Assembly: GCA_039720395.1 (NCBI GenBank) | Contig: CM077833.1 | Coordinates: forward strand, 2,134,797-2,198,796 | Direction of reading: 5' to 3' | Source: Liquidambar formosana | Lineage: Eukaryota; Streptophyta; Magnoliopsida; Saxifragales; Altingiaceae | Length of the DNA stretch: 64,000 nt | In this document: positions 35,970 to 49,180 of the stretch, in pieces | Layout: every line of letters starts with the position of its first letter | Numbering within the stretch: position 1 is the stretch's first letter | The notes under the pieces: generated by a model | The model's input: only the letters and a program-made list of their open reading frames with translations | What the model was told of the DNA's origin: nothing | The model's database searches: none | Position numbers and translations under genes: made by a program

Positions 35970-36043
35970 ATTGGTATCAAAGCGCGGCTCTAGACGATCA
36001 TGGTTGGGTCGACGAAGGATCGTATCGATAGAATCGAGAACTA
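35970..36043 (+). mobile_element. Extra primer-binding site and gag start downstream of the 3' LTR
   Basis: TTGGTATCAAAGCGCGGC, then TCATGGTTGGGTCGACGAAG, repeats the sequence that follows a 5' LTR (compare 30279-30340). The LTR at 34826 is thus also followed by internal sequence, as in tandem copies that share an LTR. It stops after about 74 bp at an inverted LTR fragment. Confidence 0.85.
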
Positions 36044-36614
36044 TAACTGCCAGCAATAGTCGTGTCCCTTTGATCTGTCATAGCAAGGTGTCGCCCAACC
36101 CCTTGCAAAGCCAACCATAGCTAGCTGATGTTTGAGCAACCTGCCATGCTAGGGCCGCACATGGCCTAGGTGCTGTCCTATGGTAGGCACCTAGCTTTAA
36201 TCACCCCCCTCTAAAAGAGCCCTTAAGATTATCGTCGGACCGATAGGGTTTTACATCAATTATAATGAAAAGGCATAATGGGTCTCACAATTAATTCCTG
36301 CATCAAAAAATCTTGAAACTCCACCAACACACTCATGAGATCATAAAATAACTTAACTAATTTTATGAACCTGAAATAATATAATTTCACAATATTTACC
36401 AAACTGCCACTGCCACTATCACTGCCACTGTTTGAATGCTGCTAAGGTCCATGGCTTGGCTAGCCTTGGCTAACCATGGCCATATAAAGCTATATACAAA
36501 TTTTGCTGCAACACTTGGTTTTCTAAGGCATGCTTCCCTCATGCCTTGGCCTTGGGTTGGCATGGCTACTATATGTCGCCACATGCCAAGCCTTCGGCCT
36601 AGCCAAAAGCTAAG
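36044..36614 (-). mobile_element. Inverted chromovirus LTR fragment
   Basis: Reverse complement of the LTR from its middle (AACTGCCAGCAATAG) to near its start (GCCAAAAGCTAAG at 36614). It faces the LTR at 34826-35969 and forms a foldback. Confidence 0.85.
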
Positions 36615-36989
36615 GACTCAACCAATAGCAATTGTTGTAAATATCATTTATTGATTTAAAATCTGCTATTACATGCCTTTATAAAGGGTTGAAAGCAAAA
36701 GAAACTTCTAAAACAAGCTAACTTGGAGGCGAAGTTAGCTTCCAAAACAAGCCAACTTGGAGACCAAGTAAGCTTCCAAGAGAAGCTAGAGGACTTGGAC
36801 TACAAAAAAAAAAAAAAAAAAAGACCCAAGTAATTGACCCAAATAGAAAGCCCAAAAAGTACAGCCCATATATGCCCCAAACTTAACTAAACCCAATTAT
36901 GCAAGGCTCCAAGTGGGGCCCGCATCATTTAACATGTGCCAAATCAAGGCTTAGGCCTTAGAACCCTCATTCTCATGCCTTTTATACAC

Positions 36990-37440
36990 TTTTATAGGCT
37001 GCTGCCACTGATCTCCATCATAGAGTTCATCTTAGCCACTGGAGCAAAGATCTCCTGATAATTAATGCCATAAGTTTTCATAAAGCCTTTTCCCACCAAC
37101 CTAGCCTTATACCTGTCTACAAAGCCATCGACATTATGTTTCATTGTGAATACCCATTTGCATCCAACACCTTCTTCCGAACAGGTAACTCAAATAGATC
37201 CTATGTTTAATTTTTTTTAAAGGGTTTCCATCTCTTCACACATTGCTTCTTTGTATTTTGGATCATCATGTGTATTTTGTAAATTGTTAGGAGTAGACAT
37301 AGAAGATAACTGAGATACAAAAGTGAGAAAAGACGAGGAAAGGCTATAATAAGTGATAGTTAGAAATAGCATGTTGTGTATAAGACCTAACTCCCTTACG
37401 AAGTGTAATGGGAATATTGAAATCATCAATTGCAACGAGA
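36990..37440 (-). pseudogene. Ty1/copia reverse transcriptase N-terminal fragment
   Basis: On the minus strand the frames read KYKEAMCEEMETL near 37220, LFELPVRKKV, and then FMKTYGINYQEIFAPVAKMN near 37040, the K-(T/G)-x-GI-Y-EVF-PVAK block of copia RT. Frameshifts lie between them. Nothing recognisable of the remaining pol is adjacent. An 18-bp poly-A run lies at 36806-36823, and 36615-36990 carries AACAAGC(T/C)AACTTGGAG repeats. Confidence 0.75.
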
Positions 37441-37647
37441 GTAGATTCAGTATTATGGTATTACCTCAGTCCAAGGATGATGGTTGGTAGCAAGGAGGAT
37501 AAATCGTCTTATCCTTTTGTCTTCTTGAGTGGACTTTCAACTCTTCTTGTGTGAAATTCCAGTTTTACCTAGACCGTAATACCTAGAAGGGTGGTTGAAT
37601 AGTTATTTTAAATTTTCTTACCCAATTTTAAGTCAATAAATTAAAAC
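37440..37647. other. LTR-like flank of the large hAT element
   Basis: The sequence with CCTAGAAGGGTGGTTGAATA resembles the start of some plant LTRs. It continues after the hAT insertion at 43245. No coding sequence. Confidence 0.35.
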
Positions 37648-40600
37648 CAAGGACTTTAATATCGATATCAATAGATATATCGAGGGTCAAAAAATATTGA
37701 TATATCGGATATGTCGTTGGATATATCGACAATATCGATATCGTTTTGAAGATATGGTGGATATTATGATTTAAACACGGATATTTTTATTGGAACTCTG
37801 GGAACAATGATTTAGACTCTAATACACAATCTGGCATCAAAATATTGCAATTTAAATGTGTATAACACAAGTATGTGTTGTGTAGGGTATAAAAAGTATG
37901 ATACGATGAGAAAATAAACAATAGAAAATTAGAAATTTATGCAAATTTAACATCCAAATGTCATATGAGATTAAAATTTGTAAATATTTATCATTGACAC
38001 AATGAACACTTACATACTTACATAGTTACATTAATAGTTTAGTACCACATGGAGTTCTTTGGTGATTCAATATTATCGTTCCTATCCTTATACTGCCTTT
38101 CCATAGTGGTAATATTACGAAAATAGTTTGGCCATGTCATAAAATTAGCATAATTCAATAGGAAATTCTGTAAATGATGGTTATATTTTTCAGTAGAACA
38201 ATGTTGTAGGATTCTAAGTGGAGGTAAATTTGGTTGACCAGTCTCAGGATGTACTCATTCATTTGACACCCAATCTGATGATGCTGAAAATCTTGGGCTT
38301 ATATTTGTATCTGGTGGGATTGATGGATACGTTGAATATGGATTGGGCATATAACTAGGAGGTTGATTATATGGATATTGTTGGCCATGGATATATGCCC
38401 TGAGGGATCAGTGTTATATTGGGCCATCCCATATGGGTTGTAATAGGGATAGGTATCTTGGTTTGAGTCTATTCCATACCCAAAATGACTTTGCTCTAAT
38501 CCCATACTTATAGACTCAAAGTTTGAGGAAAGGGAATCTACATCTTGTTGGTTGCTTGTGTTTTGTTCCCATTTTTTCCTCGAATAATGTTTGCCTATTG
38601 CCCTCGATACCTAGCCTTGCTCTCCTAGAGCCATGGTCCTCATCTTGTGTCACATGTGTGAAATCGACTTCACAAGTAAAAGGATTCAATAATGGCCTTG
38701 GACTATCTCTAGCTCCATAATTTCCACCCTCTCCTCCATCATTGTCCCCATCATCATTTCCATCACTATCCCCACCTCAGTATCGGTGTAAGAATAGTCA
38801 GAAGACTTAGAATGTACTGAATCTGTTCTCATTGCATCCTCGCTTGATAAAACCTCCTCAAGTATAACTCTTTGGACATCAATCCCGAGGTTTTGAGCTT
38901 CTTCTGCCATCTTTGGATCAGGTTCACCATCTGGCGCATCCATATGTGAGGGCCTAATTCACTCGTAAAGAGGATTCTCATTCTCTTCTCCTATTTCGAC
39001 TGATATATCAAGTAGATTTAGGGGCTCTAACTTTGCTACATTGTCTCTCTCAGCTTCCATATCTTTGACCATTAGTCTCATGTTGTAATAATAAAATACT
39101 AGCTTTTCAAGCCTTTCGTACGCTAGTCAACTGCGCTGCTTTGGATGTATTAAGGAAAACGTGTTCCAACTCTTTTTATAAGCTGAAGAGGAGCATATTT
39201 GTGATAATATCTTTATTGCCAATACCCTTAATGTTGGAGCAAAAACCCATACATATCTCACTAGTCAGCTGCCCATAATAAAATGAAACTATTAATTTTA
39301 TATTTACAACTTTAAAATTTATAAGTTAACAAATTTGTTAGTAGTCTATATAGTTCTATGCACCAGCTGTTATGCTTTCTTTTGATGCAATTGCGAGTTT
39401 CTCTCCAAATCTACACCCTCGCTTCTCGAAACATTATAATCTACAGGTGCAACTTTTTCATCAGTGATTAAATAGAATAAATATTAAAATATAAACTTTG
39501 ATAGTTATTGTTGCAATGTTACCTCATTTCCAATCTCTCCACCCCTGTCGGAGATTGGCTCCGACTTTTGGAAGACCTCAAACACGGCATTAGTCAACTC
39601 TTGGTTGTGACTGATGTTATTATTGTATTGATACTTTGGGTTTAGGTAATATGCTTGCATTTATGTCAAATACAAATTTACAATTTAATTAGTTTCACTT
39701 TGTGTGGTGCAAGTGTGTAATAAATTAACAAATAACAAATAATATATATAAATTATAATCTATAATTTTAGATATAGGAATTTAACTTAGAAATTTATAA
39801 TGTATAAATTATATCTGCCGACAATAAAGGATGATCGATTGATTTGTCTCAGCACTCCCTTATAGCTTTTAAAACCCATGTTACATTCCGATTAGATGTT
39901 TCGAGGGCCTCTTTCATTACTTGGAATGCTTGATATACTATACCCAAAGTCGGGTATACCTCATTATCAACAATGCGTAAAAGTCGATAAAGAGGCTCAT
40001 AAATACCACATCTTTTTGCAACCTTAGCCCAAAAAGAGTAGTTTAGAATCAATGATTCAACCTGACGGCCTATTTGTGTTCTACTCAGTGGATGTTCATT
40101 CCATTTATCAGAAATGAACAAAGATTTCAAGCCCACCTTTCTCTTTAATAGGCTGTTGAGTGCAATAAAATTTGTGGTAAACCGAGTGGCACCCGATCGC
40201 ACAATGTCTCCTCTACAAAATGCTCACATCTGTGCCAACAACCAATTGTGGTTGTATATAAAGTTTGTGATCATCCTCTCATCAGTGATCATCTCTTTAA
40301 CAGCTTTTTTATCAGCAATCCTCTTAAATATGAGGTCGATGCAATGAGCAGTGCAGGGTGTTCAGTATAAATTGTACTTTTCTATTAACAGCTGCCTCGC
40401 TTTCTTATAATTGCCGCCATTATCAGTCATTATCTGGACAACATTTTTACTACCAATTGATTGCACAACACTTCTCATCAAACCATAAATATACATATGG
40501 TCTTTGATTTTGTTCGAAGCATCCACCAACTTCAAGAAGGCTGTCTTCCCTTTACAATAAAGTTGATGATGGACAATTTTGTTGAACCTGTCCATCCATC

Positions 40601-43244
40601 ACACATAGTGGTGTAGCCATATGTCTTCCACATTGGTTTTATCTGTTCAACGTATTTATTCATGTCTTCTACTTGTGTGATGAAATGGAATTTAAGGAAA
40701 ATCATATAAAAAAAATTAAAAGGTCATAAATAAAACCCAATAATGAATAAATACTGATATGTTAAATTAAATTAGTAATTACTTCCATATCACGATATTT
40801 AGTTCTAATCTCATACGGGGAAGGAGGATTAACGCTTGTTTCAGAAGACTGAGCTCTAGCAATCATATTTTTGAAGTGATGGGGGGTGGCCTTCTCAGGC
40901 GGGACATTCTCATGTATAAAGAATTTTGCAACTAATTTACCTAAGCCCTCCTTTATCTTGCCTTTACTAAAAACATCCTTAATAGTCCTTTGTTTTGCTT
41001 GTGCTGATCTATACAGAGAAGGAATAGGGGGGATATGTGTTTCTGGCACTCGAACGCTTTGACTACGTTTAAGTAGAGGCATTGGTCCTATATTTTTACT
41101 TCTACCAGAACCTGAGCCACCAGTACCAAAACTTCCAAAACTAGCCTTTGATTGATATTTTCTCTTTTACTCTTCCTCCCATTCACTAGCCTTTGAAGCA
41201 TGGTAGGCTTTCTTATAGTTCCATCTTTCCTGTGCATCCAAATTTGATGGGTACATTATGATGTCCTCATCATCATCTTCTTAGCATCATTTGATTGGGA
41301 TTCTAATATACCACCCCTTAAAATTTGTCTAACATTTGAATCTCTCCCTGCCTTTGTTGCCTTTGCTGTAGCTTTCCTGACAAAAGTTGATACATCTCAT
41401 CTTTCACCTCTAGACATATTGTTGCAAGGTGCTCTATTATTTTTTGGATCTGACCCTAATAAATGGTACTTAAGCCGCGTCACCCCACCACTCTTCTATG
41501 TCTTCTGACAATACTTACATTGGATACCACCTATTGTACCCTCTATATGACTCCCATGTTCCCATGCAGGATCAACATTCTTCGCTCCTGCCATCTTTTG
41601 CTAAAAGTATACAACTGCAAATCTCATAATTGTATATAACTATATAAGTGTATAAGTAATTAAGTATAAGTTGTATAATTAATGTATAAGAATAAATTAA
41701 TTTGGACGAGCTAATGGCTTACTAACCATTATTGTTTCGCAGACAAATTAATTTGAACACTTGTAAAACATATAAGTATATAACTATATAATGATATTAC
41801 TAATTAATTATATAATAATTGAAATAATAAGAAGTTATGAATTATGAATTACTGTCTAAGGGAATATAAATTTATAACTTTAAGACATAATCGCATATTC
41901 ACATAAGTACAAATTTATGAGGGGCATTCTTGTTATTTTATGTACTTAAGTTAATTGATTTTAGGGATTAGTTTTAATTAATACATAACCCTAATACCAT
42001 GCCAGAAAACAGCTTTCAAGGATTAACATGCACGTGTGTTATGCTTTATTTCTATTAGGCTGTGGATTCCATTGATTTAACTCTTTTGTAGAATACTATA
42101 TTTAGTAACTATTGGTGACCAATTATATCTTGTCGGCATAGAAAATGGGACAATTATGTCACTAATAGGCCTTACTATGGGAAAGCAAAATGAAAAAGAG
42201 AACGAAAAAAAATGTAATTTTGGATTACCATGAATAAGAGTAGCAAAGTTCGTTAGGCACATTTGTTAGAAGTGTACAATTGTATAAATTAAGTAATTAA
42301 CATAATATAAATTATATAACCTTAAAGTCTTCAATTAATGGTTCAATGCACTATTGTTTGATGTTGCCTGCTAGTCTGCTAGTCACTTAGTCTGCTACTT
42401 GCTTTCTTCTCAGCTTTTTTTGATCTTCTCAGCTTCTTTTGATTTTTCTCAACTCCTTCTTTGCTCCTTCTTTGTTTAGAGATCACAACTTCACTTACTT
42501 CACTTATAGTGGGAATGAAGTGATGACTAGAAGTGGGAAATGAGAAAGAATTCAAAGAAGTGGACTGGTTTGTATAATGGAGCACTAGCACTGCCAAGGA
42601 CATTCCCTGGGATTCCCAGCAAGTAGCAGCTCATCTTTCATGTGAAGGAGTGAAGTTGTGAGTGAAAGACAATTATTTTGAAAAAAAGGCATGTTGCAGA
42701 GGGCTGGTGGGAGGGTTCTTTCACATTTTCACGTGAAGAGGGAGTAAATGAGTGATTGAGTGAAGGCTATGAAGGACAATAATTTTCAAATTTTTGCTAG
42801 CAGCAGTGCACCATTGACCATTCAGCAGCAAAAGAAAAAAACAGCCACTTATTTCTTTCATTGCTTTCATAATTTTCATCCACGTGAAGGAGTGGGAAGC
42901 TGTGAGTGACAAAAAAGGATTCCCACAGTTTGGAGTGGGAACGACAGCACTTTGACAAAAAATTCGACCAACAGTAGAGCATTAAGCCAAAAACAACAGA
43001 AAAAGATTCCTTGTGTCGATATTCCACGATATATCGACGATATACTCCAACTTATCGTCGATATCTTGCATTAATCAGAGATAACTCACGATATATTCCA
43101 TATTTGTTGATGTCAACGATATATCGCGATATATCGTCGATATTTTGCTGTTTTATGAAATTTTCATTTACTAAAAGGAGATATCGTATCATTGGGTGTC
43201 GATACGACGATATACCGTTGATGTCGACAATATTAAGGTCTATG
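37648..43244 (-). mobile_element. 5.6-kb hAT element with transposase relic (CGATATATCG family, putative autonomous type)
   Basis: Exact 8-bp target duplication ATTAAAAC (37640-37647 and 43245-43252). The left end CAAGGACTTTAATATCG and right end CAATATTAAGGTCTATG are imperfect inverted repeats. The left 340 bp match the left ends of the copies at 8829 and 15432; the right 230 bp (43015-43240) are full of CGATATATCG and TCGTCGATAT words. The minus strand carries a decayed BED/DUF659 transposase, so this is the only family member here with coding capacity. Confidence 0.88.
38180..41594 (-). pseudogene. hAT transposase pseudogene, BED zinc finger / DUF659 / dimerisation type
   Basis: The start codon is at 41594 (MAGAKNVDPAWEHG), followed by a BED-type finger (CKYCQK...GGVTRLKYHLLG, about 41450-41540). 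Next come a Lys-rich hinge, DUF659 (MTDNGGNYKKARQLLIEKY near 40400 and LYGLMRSV-like residues near 40470), the central region with IGRQVESLILNYSFWAKV (39990-40080), and dimerisation-like sequence near 39050-39200. A Tyr/Pro/Gly-rich tail (YPYYNPYGMAQYN) lies near 38430. Stops and frameshifts occur throughout. DUF659 hAT transposases cut and paste DNA as nuclear dimers. Confidence 0.85.
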
Positions 43245-43369
43245 ATTAAAACTCTAAAATCTAGCATTCAATCACTCTTATGCATATAGCTTTAGAAGTT
43301 TGATAACACTAAGTGTAGATCCTTATAGAGGTTTACAAGGGTGTTCATTAGCCCTATTATTATTATTAT

Positions 43370-44424
43370 GTGTATGAAGGCATGTGAGTGATCAACAAGG
43401 AATCCATCACTCTCAGGAAAAAGAGAGAGAATATCTCATATAGCATTCATAATATAACTCATTAAGGCCATGGTAGGATGAATATGGAAAAGAGTTTCCA
43501 TAAGTTCATCATTGAGTTGATATTCATGATTGAGTATAAAGTAATTAAATTAGGGACTTGACAGATTTCCATGTCCTATTGGTTTAATTGGAGACATTAT
43601 GTTAAAGGAAGGATGTAATTGTAACTTATAAACTATAACAGAAGGGTTCTATGTAAGATACCTATTCACTTCATTAAGGACTACACCATGAGCCATAGCT
43701 AGATGTTACTCATGGTTAGTAGAAACCTTAATTGATATAAGTGAGTTATAATCAATTAAGGAATTAGAAGAAGTTCCAATTAGACCCTTAATGAAAAAAG
43801 TTCAATTGTGCACACTTTGTGCTATTCCTACTACTTAATGATGTGAACTCAATGGGTCACACACTGATCATGCAAAGAGAGTTTTAAAGTCTATGAGAGA
43901 AAGGGTATAAGTGAATAAAGAATAGTTCTTGTAGGCCAAGTTTGTATATGATATAAACTAGGGGTTAATGTCCAATTTAGAGAAATTACACAAATCCAAC
44001 TAGGGTTTGGATTCCCCCCTTGGTCGGCCCTATTAGTGGCTATATATATGTCATGTGATGATGTGTGACATCATCACAAAAGCACACTACCAAGCCCTAG
44101 CCATCCCCCCTTGGTGGGTTTTTCTCTCTCTCTTCTCTTCTCCACTTCTAGCAACATCAAGGGAAAAAGGAAGAAGGACTTGAAGCTTTTGCTAGGTGTG
44201 GATACCGTTGGAGGCAGAACACTTGGGCTACTCAATTCAATGCTGTCCAAAATCAAAGCTTGGAGCAAAGGAAGAAGACAAATAAACTGCAAGTGATTCA
44301 ACCTTCTTCTAGTTAGGGTTTTAGTTTTGTATTATAGCATAATTAGATTCATGGGCTGTGGAATCGTTTAGGAAAAATTTTTATATTCCGCACTTTGTTT
44401 TTCCTTCTAGTTCGATTCCCAACA
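43370..44424 (+). mobile_element. Probable solo LTR
   Basis: About 1 kb without coding sequence. It contains a TATA-like GGCTATATATATGTC near 44040, a CT-rich leader, and a 3' end TTCCGCACTTTG...TTCGATTCCCAACA typical of plant LTR ends. A start at TGTGTATGAAGGC (43369) is plausible. No matching 5-bp target duplication was established, and the 5' border is uncertain. Confidence 0.5.
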
Positions 44425-44429
44425 CATAT

Positions 44430-47196
44430 GTCGTCAATCAACCCAAAACACAACAACATACTTTGGCACGGAATTTGACAACATGAAAAACATGGAGTTT
44501 ACATTGAGGATGATGTTCTTCTCAACTTTGAGAAGGAACCACCACAGGAGAAACAAAAGTAGAATCAGAGAAAGAAATGAAAGTAGGAAGTAGTGGAGAC
44601 TTCTCTTCATTGTTGTTATCCCCCTGAAGAAAAGTATGGGAAGGAGCAAAATGTGATGTTGATTTGAAAAAAGTCACATCCATGGAGACGAACCTCTTAT
44701 TTGAGAGAGGATAGTAACATTTATACCTGTCTTGAGTAGGAGGGTATCCCAAGAAAATGCATTTGAGTGCTTGAGGGTCCAACTTACTTCAAGCCTATGT
44801 AGAAACGTGAACAAAGAAAACAAACCCAAAAGTCCGAGAAAAAATAAAAGGGTTAGGAGAAGAGGAAGGAGATAAAATATCAACCGGAGCCTTATAATCA
44901 AGAACTCGAGAAGGCATTTTGTTGATTGGATGCACTGCAGTGAGCACAACATCCCCCTAGTAGTGTTTAGGAACATACATAGAGAGTAAGAAAACCCTAG
45001 CCACTTCAAGAAGATGTCAATTATTTCTCTCAGCAAACCCATTTTATTGAGGGGTATCTGTACAAGAATTCTGGTGAACAATACCATGATCCTAAAAGTA
45101 GGAACCAAGATCTCCATAAATATACTCACCCCCATTATCAGAATGAACTATTTTAATGGGAGTATTAAATTGAATGAGCACCATCTTATGAAAAGTTTGG
45201 AAATATGAGAAGACATCACTTTTCTCCTTTAATAAATACACTTATGTAGTTCTAGAGAAATCATCAATAAATGTGACAAACCATCTAAAACCAGATAATG
45301 CAGAAATTTGAGAAGGGCCCTATACATCAGTGTGCACAATAGTAAAAGACAAATTACTTTTATTAAAAGTAGGTGGAAATGAGGCATGGTGATGTTTTGC
45401 AAATTCATACACTGCACAATTAAAATGAGAAATATTTATTCTAGAAATCAAATAAGGAAAAATGCGTTGAAGCAAGAAAAATGATGGATTTCCTAATCTT
45501 CTCTGCTAGATCCAAATCTTTTCCTCAGAAGTATCACATCTCTCAGCGTATTGTGCATTCTTGATATGGTCACCCTCTTTCAAAGTAGAATCCCATCTCT
45601 CATAGTATCACTACCAATAATCCTCCTTGTAACCAGGTCCTGGAAAACAAAATGAGTAGGATAAAATGTCACAATACAATTCAAATTAGTTGCAACACGA
45701 CTAATGGACAAAAGATTGTTAGAAAAATTTGGAACATACAGAGCTGAGGAAAGAGATATATTAGGGGTAACATAAATTGAACCTTTCCCTGACATAGATG
45801 ACAGAGAACCATCAGCTACCCTAACTTTATCTTTTCCTGAACAAGGATTGTAAGAATGAAACAAGGTAGACAAACCAATCATATAATTAGAAGCTCCAGA
45901 ATCAACAATAAGATTCATAACAGGATGCATTGAAGGAAGTAGCAAGATTACCTGAGTGTGCAAAAGATGTTGATGCAGGGGTGGATGTCTCTAGTTGTGA
46001 CATAAATTGTTGGAAAGTCTCAACTTCCGCCTTAGTGAGAGTCACAATTTGAGAAGTAGAAGGCCCTGAAGCAATGGAAGGAGCAGATTCTACTGTTGTA
46101 GTATAATGAATACGGTACTGAGGTAAAACCTCTAGAATGACCTCCCCGACTCTAGTAGGCCGACCATGAAGCTTCCAACAAGTCTCTTAAGTATGCTTCG
46201 ATTTCTGACAGTGGTCACAATTCACAAAACAACTTGTCTTTCTCATTTGAAACAGACTCGACTATTTTACCCACCATCACGAGTTGGTTGACTGAGTTTA
46301 TTGTTTTTCTGATGTGTAGTAGCAAGTGTAGATCTCTCTTGTGAAGTAGAATGGGGCATTGTACTTCTTCTACTCTCTTCAACATATGCATATACACACC
46401 TAAGCGAAGGAAGTGGCTCCTTTCCCAAAATTTGCACCTGAATATGATGATACTTGGATCTCAGCCCAACAAGAAACACAAAAATCATCTCCTATTCAAC
46501 GAGTTGGCAAGGGATCTCGCCTCATGAAGCAGGGATCTTGAGTTTGACTCTTGCTAAACCCCTTGGGGTCACCCACACAAGGTTCCATGGTTCTCATGGG
46601 CCTTGGACTTACCTAGTCCATATGGCTTGTGGGGGCTGATATGGCCTGTGGCTTGCCTGGGCTTCTTTGTTATTATTAAAAAAAAAAAAAAAAATTGTTG
46701 ATTAAACTTCAATGTTAGCAGGACACTCAGCTTGAAAATTTTTATAATAATCTAACTCCTACCATAATCCCTAGAGTTTATGGAAGTAAGTTGATAAGGA
46801 GATATCATCTTCTTGAGTGGTCTCATGAATCCGATGCTTTAAGTCAAAGATCTATGCCATATTCCCCATCTTGGAATAAGTGTTGTGTCCCAAATATCCT
46901 TGGCAGTGTGCAAAATTAAATAGTCATCACTAATTTCTGGTTGCATTGAATGTAAAAGCCAAGGCATAATCTTGAGTGGTCTCATGGATCAGCTACTACC
47001 GGCTCTTTCACCTTTCCATCTAAATAACCCATCTTTCCTTTACTCTTTATAAAAAGGGTTGTTGAGTCCAGGCTAAATAATTAAACCCATTCAACTTCAT
47101 CGTTGTGATTTGGAGAGTAGGTTTTTTTTTCGAGGGCACATACTGATCCATTTCCCTACTTTGATGTCTTGTAGAGGTCTGACTCACTTTTGACAT
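44430..47196 (-). pseudogene. Ty1/copia gag-pol remnant (gag, protease, integrase; RT missing)
   Basis: Minus-strand order: gag from ATG at 47196 (MSKVSQTSTRHQSREMDQYV) with many stops; protease LIVDSGASNYMIGLSTLF (about 45870-45920) with intact D-S-G-A; integrase region with DTPQQNG near 45050; and the characteristic C-terminal KCIFLGYPPTQDRYKCYYP and FVSMDVTFF (about 44650-44760). It stops near 44430, where the LTR-like segment begins, so RT-RNase H is lost. It is interrupted by a SINE at 46495-46680. The order PR-IN fits Ty1/copia. Confidence 0.88.
46495..46680 (+). mobile_element. SINE family 1, second copy
   Basis: Shares GGCAAGGGATC, GAGTTTGACTCTTGCTAAAC, CACACAAGGTTCCATGGTTC and the terminal poly-A (46678-46695) with the copies at 20430 and 49181. 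The 5' half of the A box is missing. It is inserted in the copia gag region. Confidence 0.8.
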
Positions 47197-47963
47197 CTTG
47201 TGAACAGTCTCTTAAACCACTTCAAACAGCCTCAAAATGAAACCCAACAACTAGCCAAAAAACAACCAATAGCTTGAGTAAAGAAAAGAGATGCCCAGCC
47301 CTTACAACAAAGCATCACACATAACCCAAATAACTTACTGTAACATCAACAAACAGCTTTAAAACACTCGTGGAAACTCCCAACACAGCAACAACTGGTC
47401 ATAATACCCCTAACTAGCACACCTCATGGCTGAAATCACATTAAAAATGATGAAAACACCTTTAAATGATCAAATTGATATCAAAGGAGCATGAAATCCT
47501 TCAATCACAGCCTTAAAAAGTTTGTTGGAGCATGAATCACGGGCCAAAAACTAGTTTGAAACAGCCTGGACAAGAGCTCCAGCATCAATTACATGTGGCA
47601 GCCTCCAAAAATTGATGTTAATGTCTTCAATGGATCAAATCAACACCAAAGAACACTTCAAAGCATAAAGTCGGCACCCTCTGTCCAGATCTGACCCTTC
47701 AATTGCAACCAAACAGCTCTAGATCTAGGGTTTTAGAAAAAAACCCCAATTTTTTCAGAAAAACAAAGAAAAATTCGGAAAATTCCCCAAACGTGGTCAG
47801 ATCGAGCTGAAAATGCACCAGCATACTCCCAAGGAGAGACTAACATGGTATAGTCAAACCACCCTGCTGACATCAGCAAATGATGACGTCAGCAAACCTT
47901 GTTCTGCAATGACTTTCAAGCTTCCGTGTGTATAGATCAATAAAGAATGCTCTGATACCAAGT
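47197..47963 (-). mobile_element. Copia leader, primer-binding site and start of 5' LTR
   Basis: GCTCTGATACCA at 47949-47960 is the reverse complement of the tRNA-Met primer site. It is preceded (47200-47940) by the untranslated leader, which has no recognised gene. The LTR begins directly to the right and is broken almost at once by the MULE at 47985; 49101-49180 may be its continuation. Confidence 0.75.
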
Positions 47964-47984
47964 TGTTTTGTATAGATAATATAG

Positions 47985-49091
47985 GAGTCCAAATCTTCTG
48001 GTCCCGTTTGGTGTCCCCATTCCCTGGCACCCCACTTAAATGGTGTCACATGGCAACAAACTCATTCAATAACGGCATCATTCTCCAGTTTGAGTCATTA
48101 AATAAAAATAAATAAATGACAGCTTGGGAACAATTTATCATACAGTAATAACAACAAAAAGGTTGAAAACCCTAAGGAAAGTATCATCTTAATACCTAAT
48201 TTCAATGGCTGCTATGTTTGCATCTCAAAACATCTTGCAACATAACAGTACAAAAACCAAAATTGGGGGAAAAAAAAGAAAGAAAAAAAGAAAAAAAAAG
48301 AAAGAAAAGTAGGAGAAGAAATAACTTGATCTTGAATCTGCCGGAAAACTGCATCTTTTCCAACAAAAAAACAAAAGAGGAAGTCATCCAATATAATTTG
48401 ACGGCCTCTCGATCGCAAGACTCCAACTAAAACCACAGAGTCTCAACCCACTTGGCTGAAGCTAGGGTGTGCATTTGTTGTGGAGTCAGTGCCCAACGAA
48501 TTCCATTTCTTCCTCACTTTCTACTACGGATAATACATGGGTTTTGAACTTATGGTAATTTGGAATGTATATTTCTATGGGTATGCATATATCTGTATGT
48601 AGGTTTTGAGGTTTTGATATTCCATGGGGACACGTAGTTTGGAACTGCAATTTTGTAGAGTAATATTACCAGCCCCAACTATGGCAACCTTCATTTTTTC
48701 CGGTGACACCAACCCTCTTCCATAATTATTTTTTTTCCCGGCCACCCCTTTTTCAATGAGAAGCACTAGAAGCTTTGCTTGGAACACGAACTGCCCCTCC
48801 TCAAAAGGGGAAAACAAAAGATGGGAATTCATTCTCCTGGACCCTTTTTGAGAGTATTGAAAGAAGAAGAAGAAAGTGAGTGGGTTTGAGGAGACGCTTG
48901 AGCAATATCTTCTTCTTCTTCTTCTTCTTCTTTTATAATTATTGGAAGTTATTGTTTATTTTAAATTTTTTTAATAAACACTAACAAAAGTTAGATGCCG
49001 TGAGGTGGGGAGGTGTTTGTTGCCACGTGTCACCATTTAAGTGGGGTGCTAGGGAATGGGGACACCAAACGGGGTTAGAGGATCTAGACTC
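47985..49091. mobile_element. Mutator-like MITE, 1.1 kb, 78-bp inverted ends
   Basis: Terminal inverted repeats 47985-48062 and 49015-49091 share CCCGTTTGGTGTCCCCATTC, ACTTAAATGG and TTGTTGCCA(C/T). An exact 9-bp target duplication ATAATATAG flanks it (47976-47984 and 49092-49100). Long inverted ends plus a 9-bp duplication are the Mutator-like signature. The interior has purine-rich low-complexity sequence (48265-48310) and no transposase. Confidence 0.9.
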
Positions 49092-49180
49092 ATAATATAG
49101 TCGAAGAAGAAGAAGAAAAAGAAGATAAACAATAGAGAAAAGAGAGAACGATGCTGAAAAATGAATGAGAGAGCTTAGAT

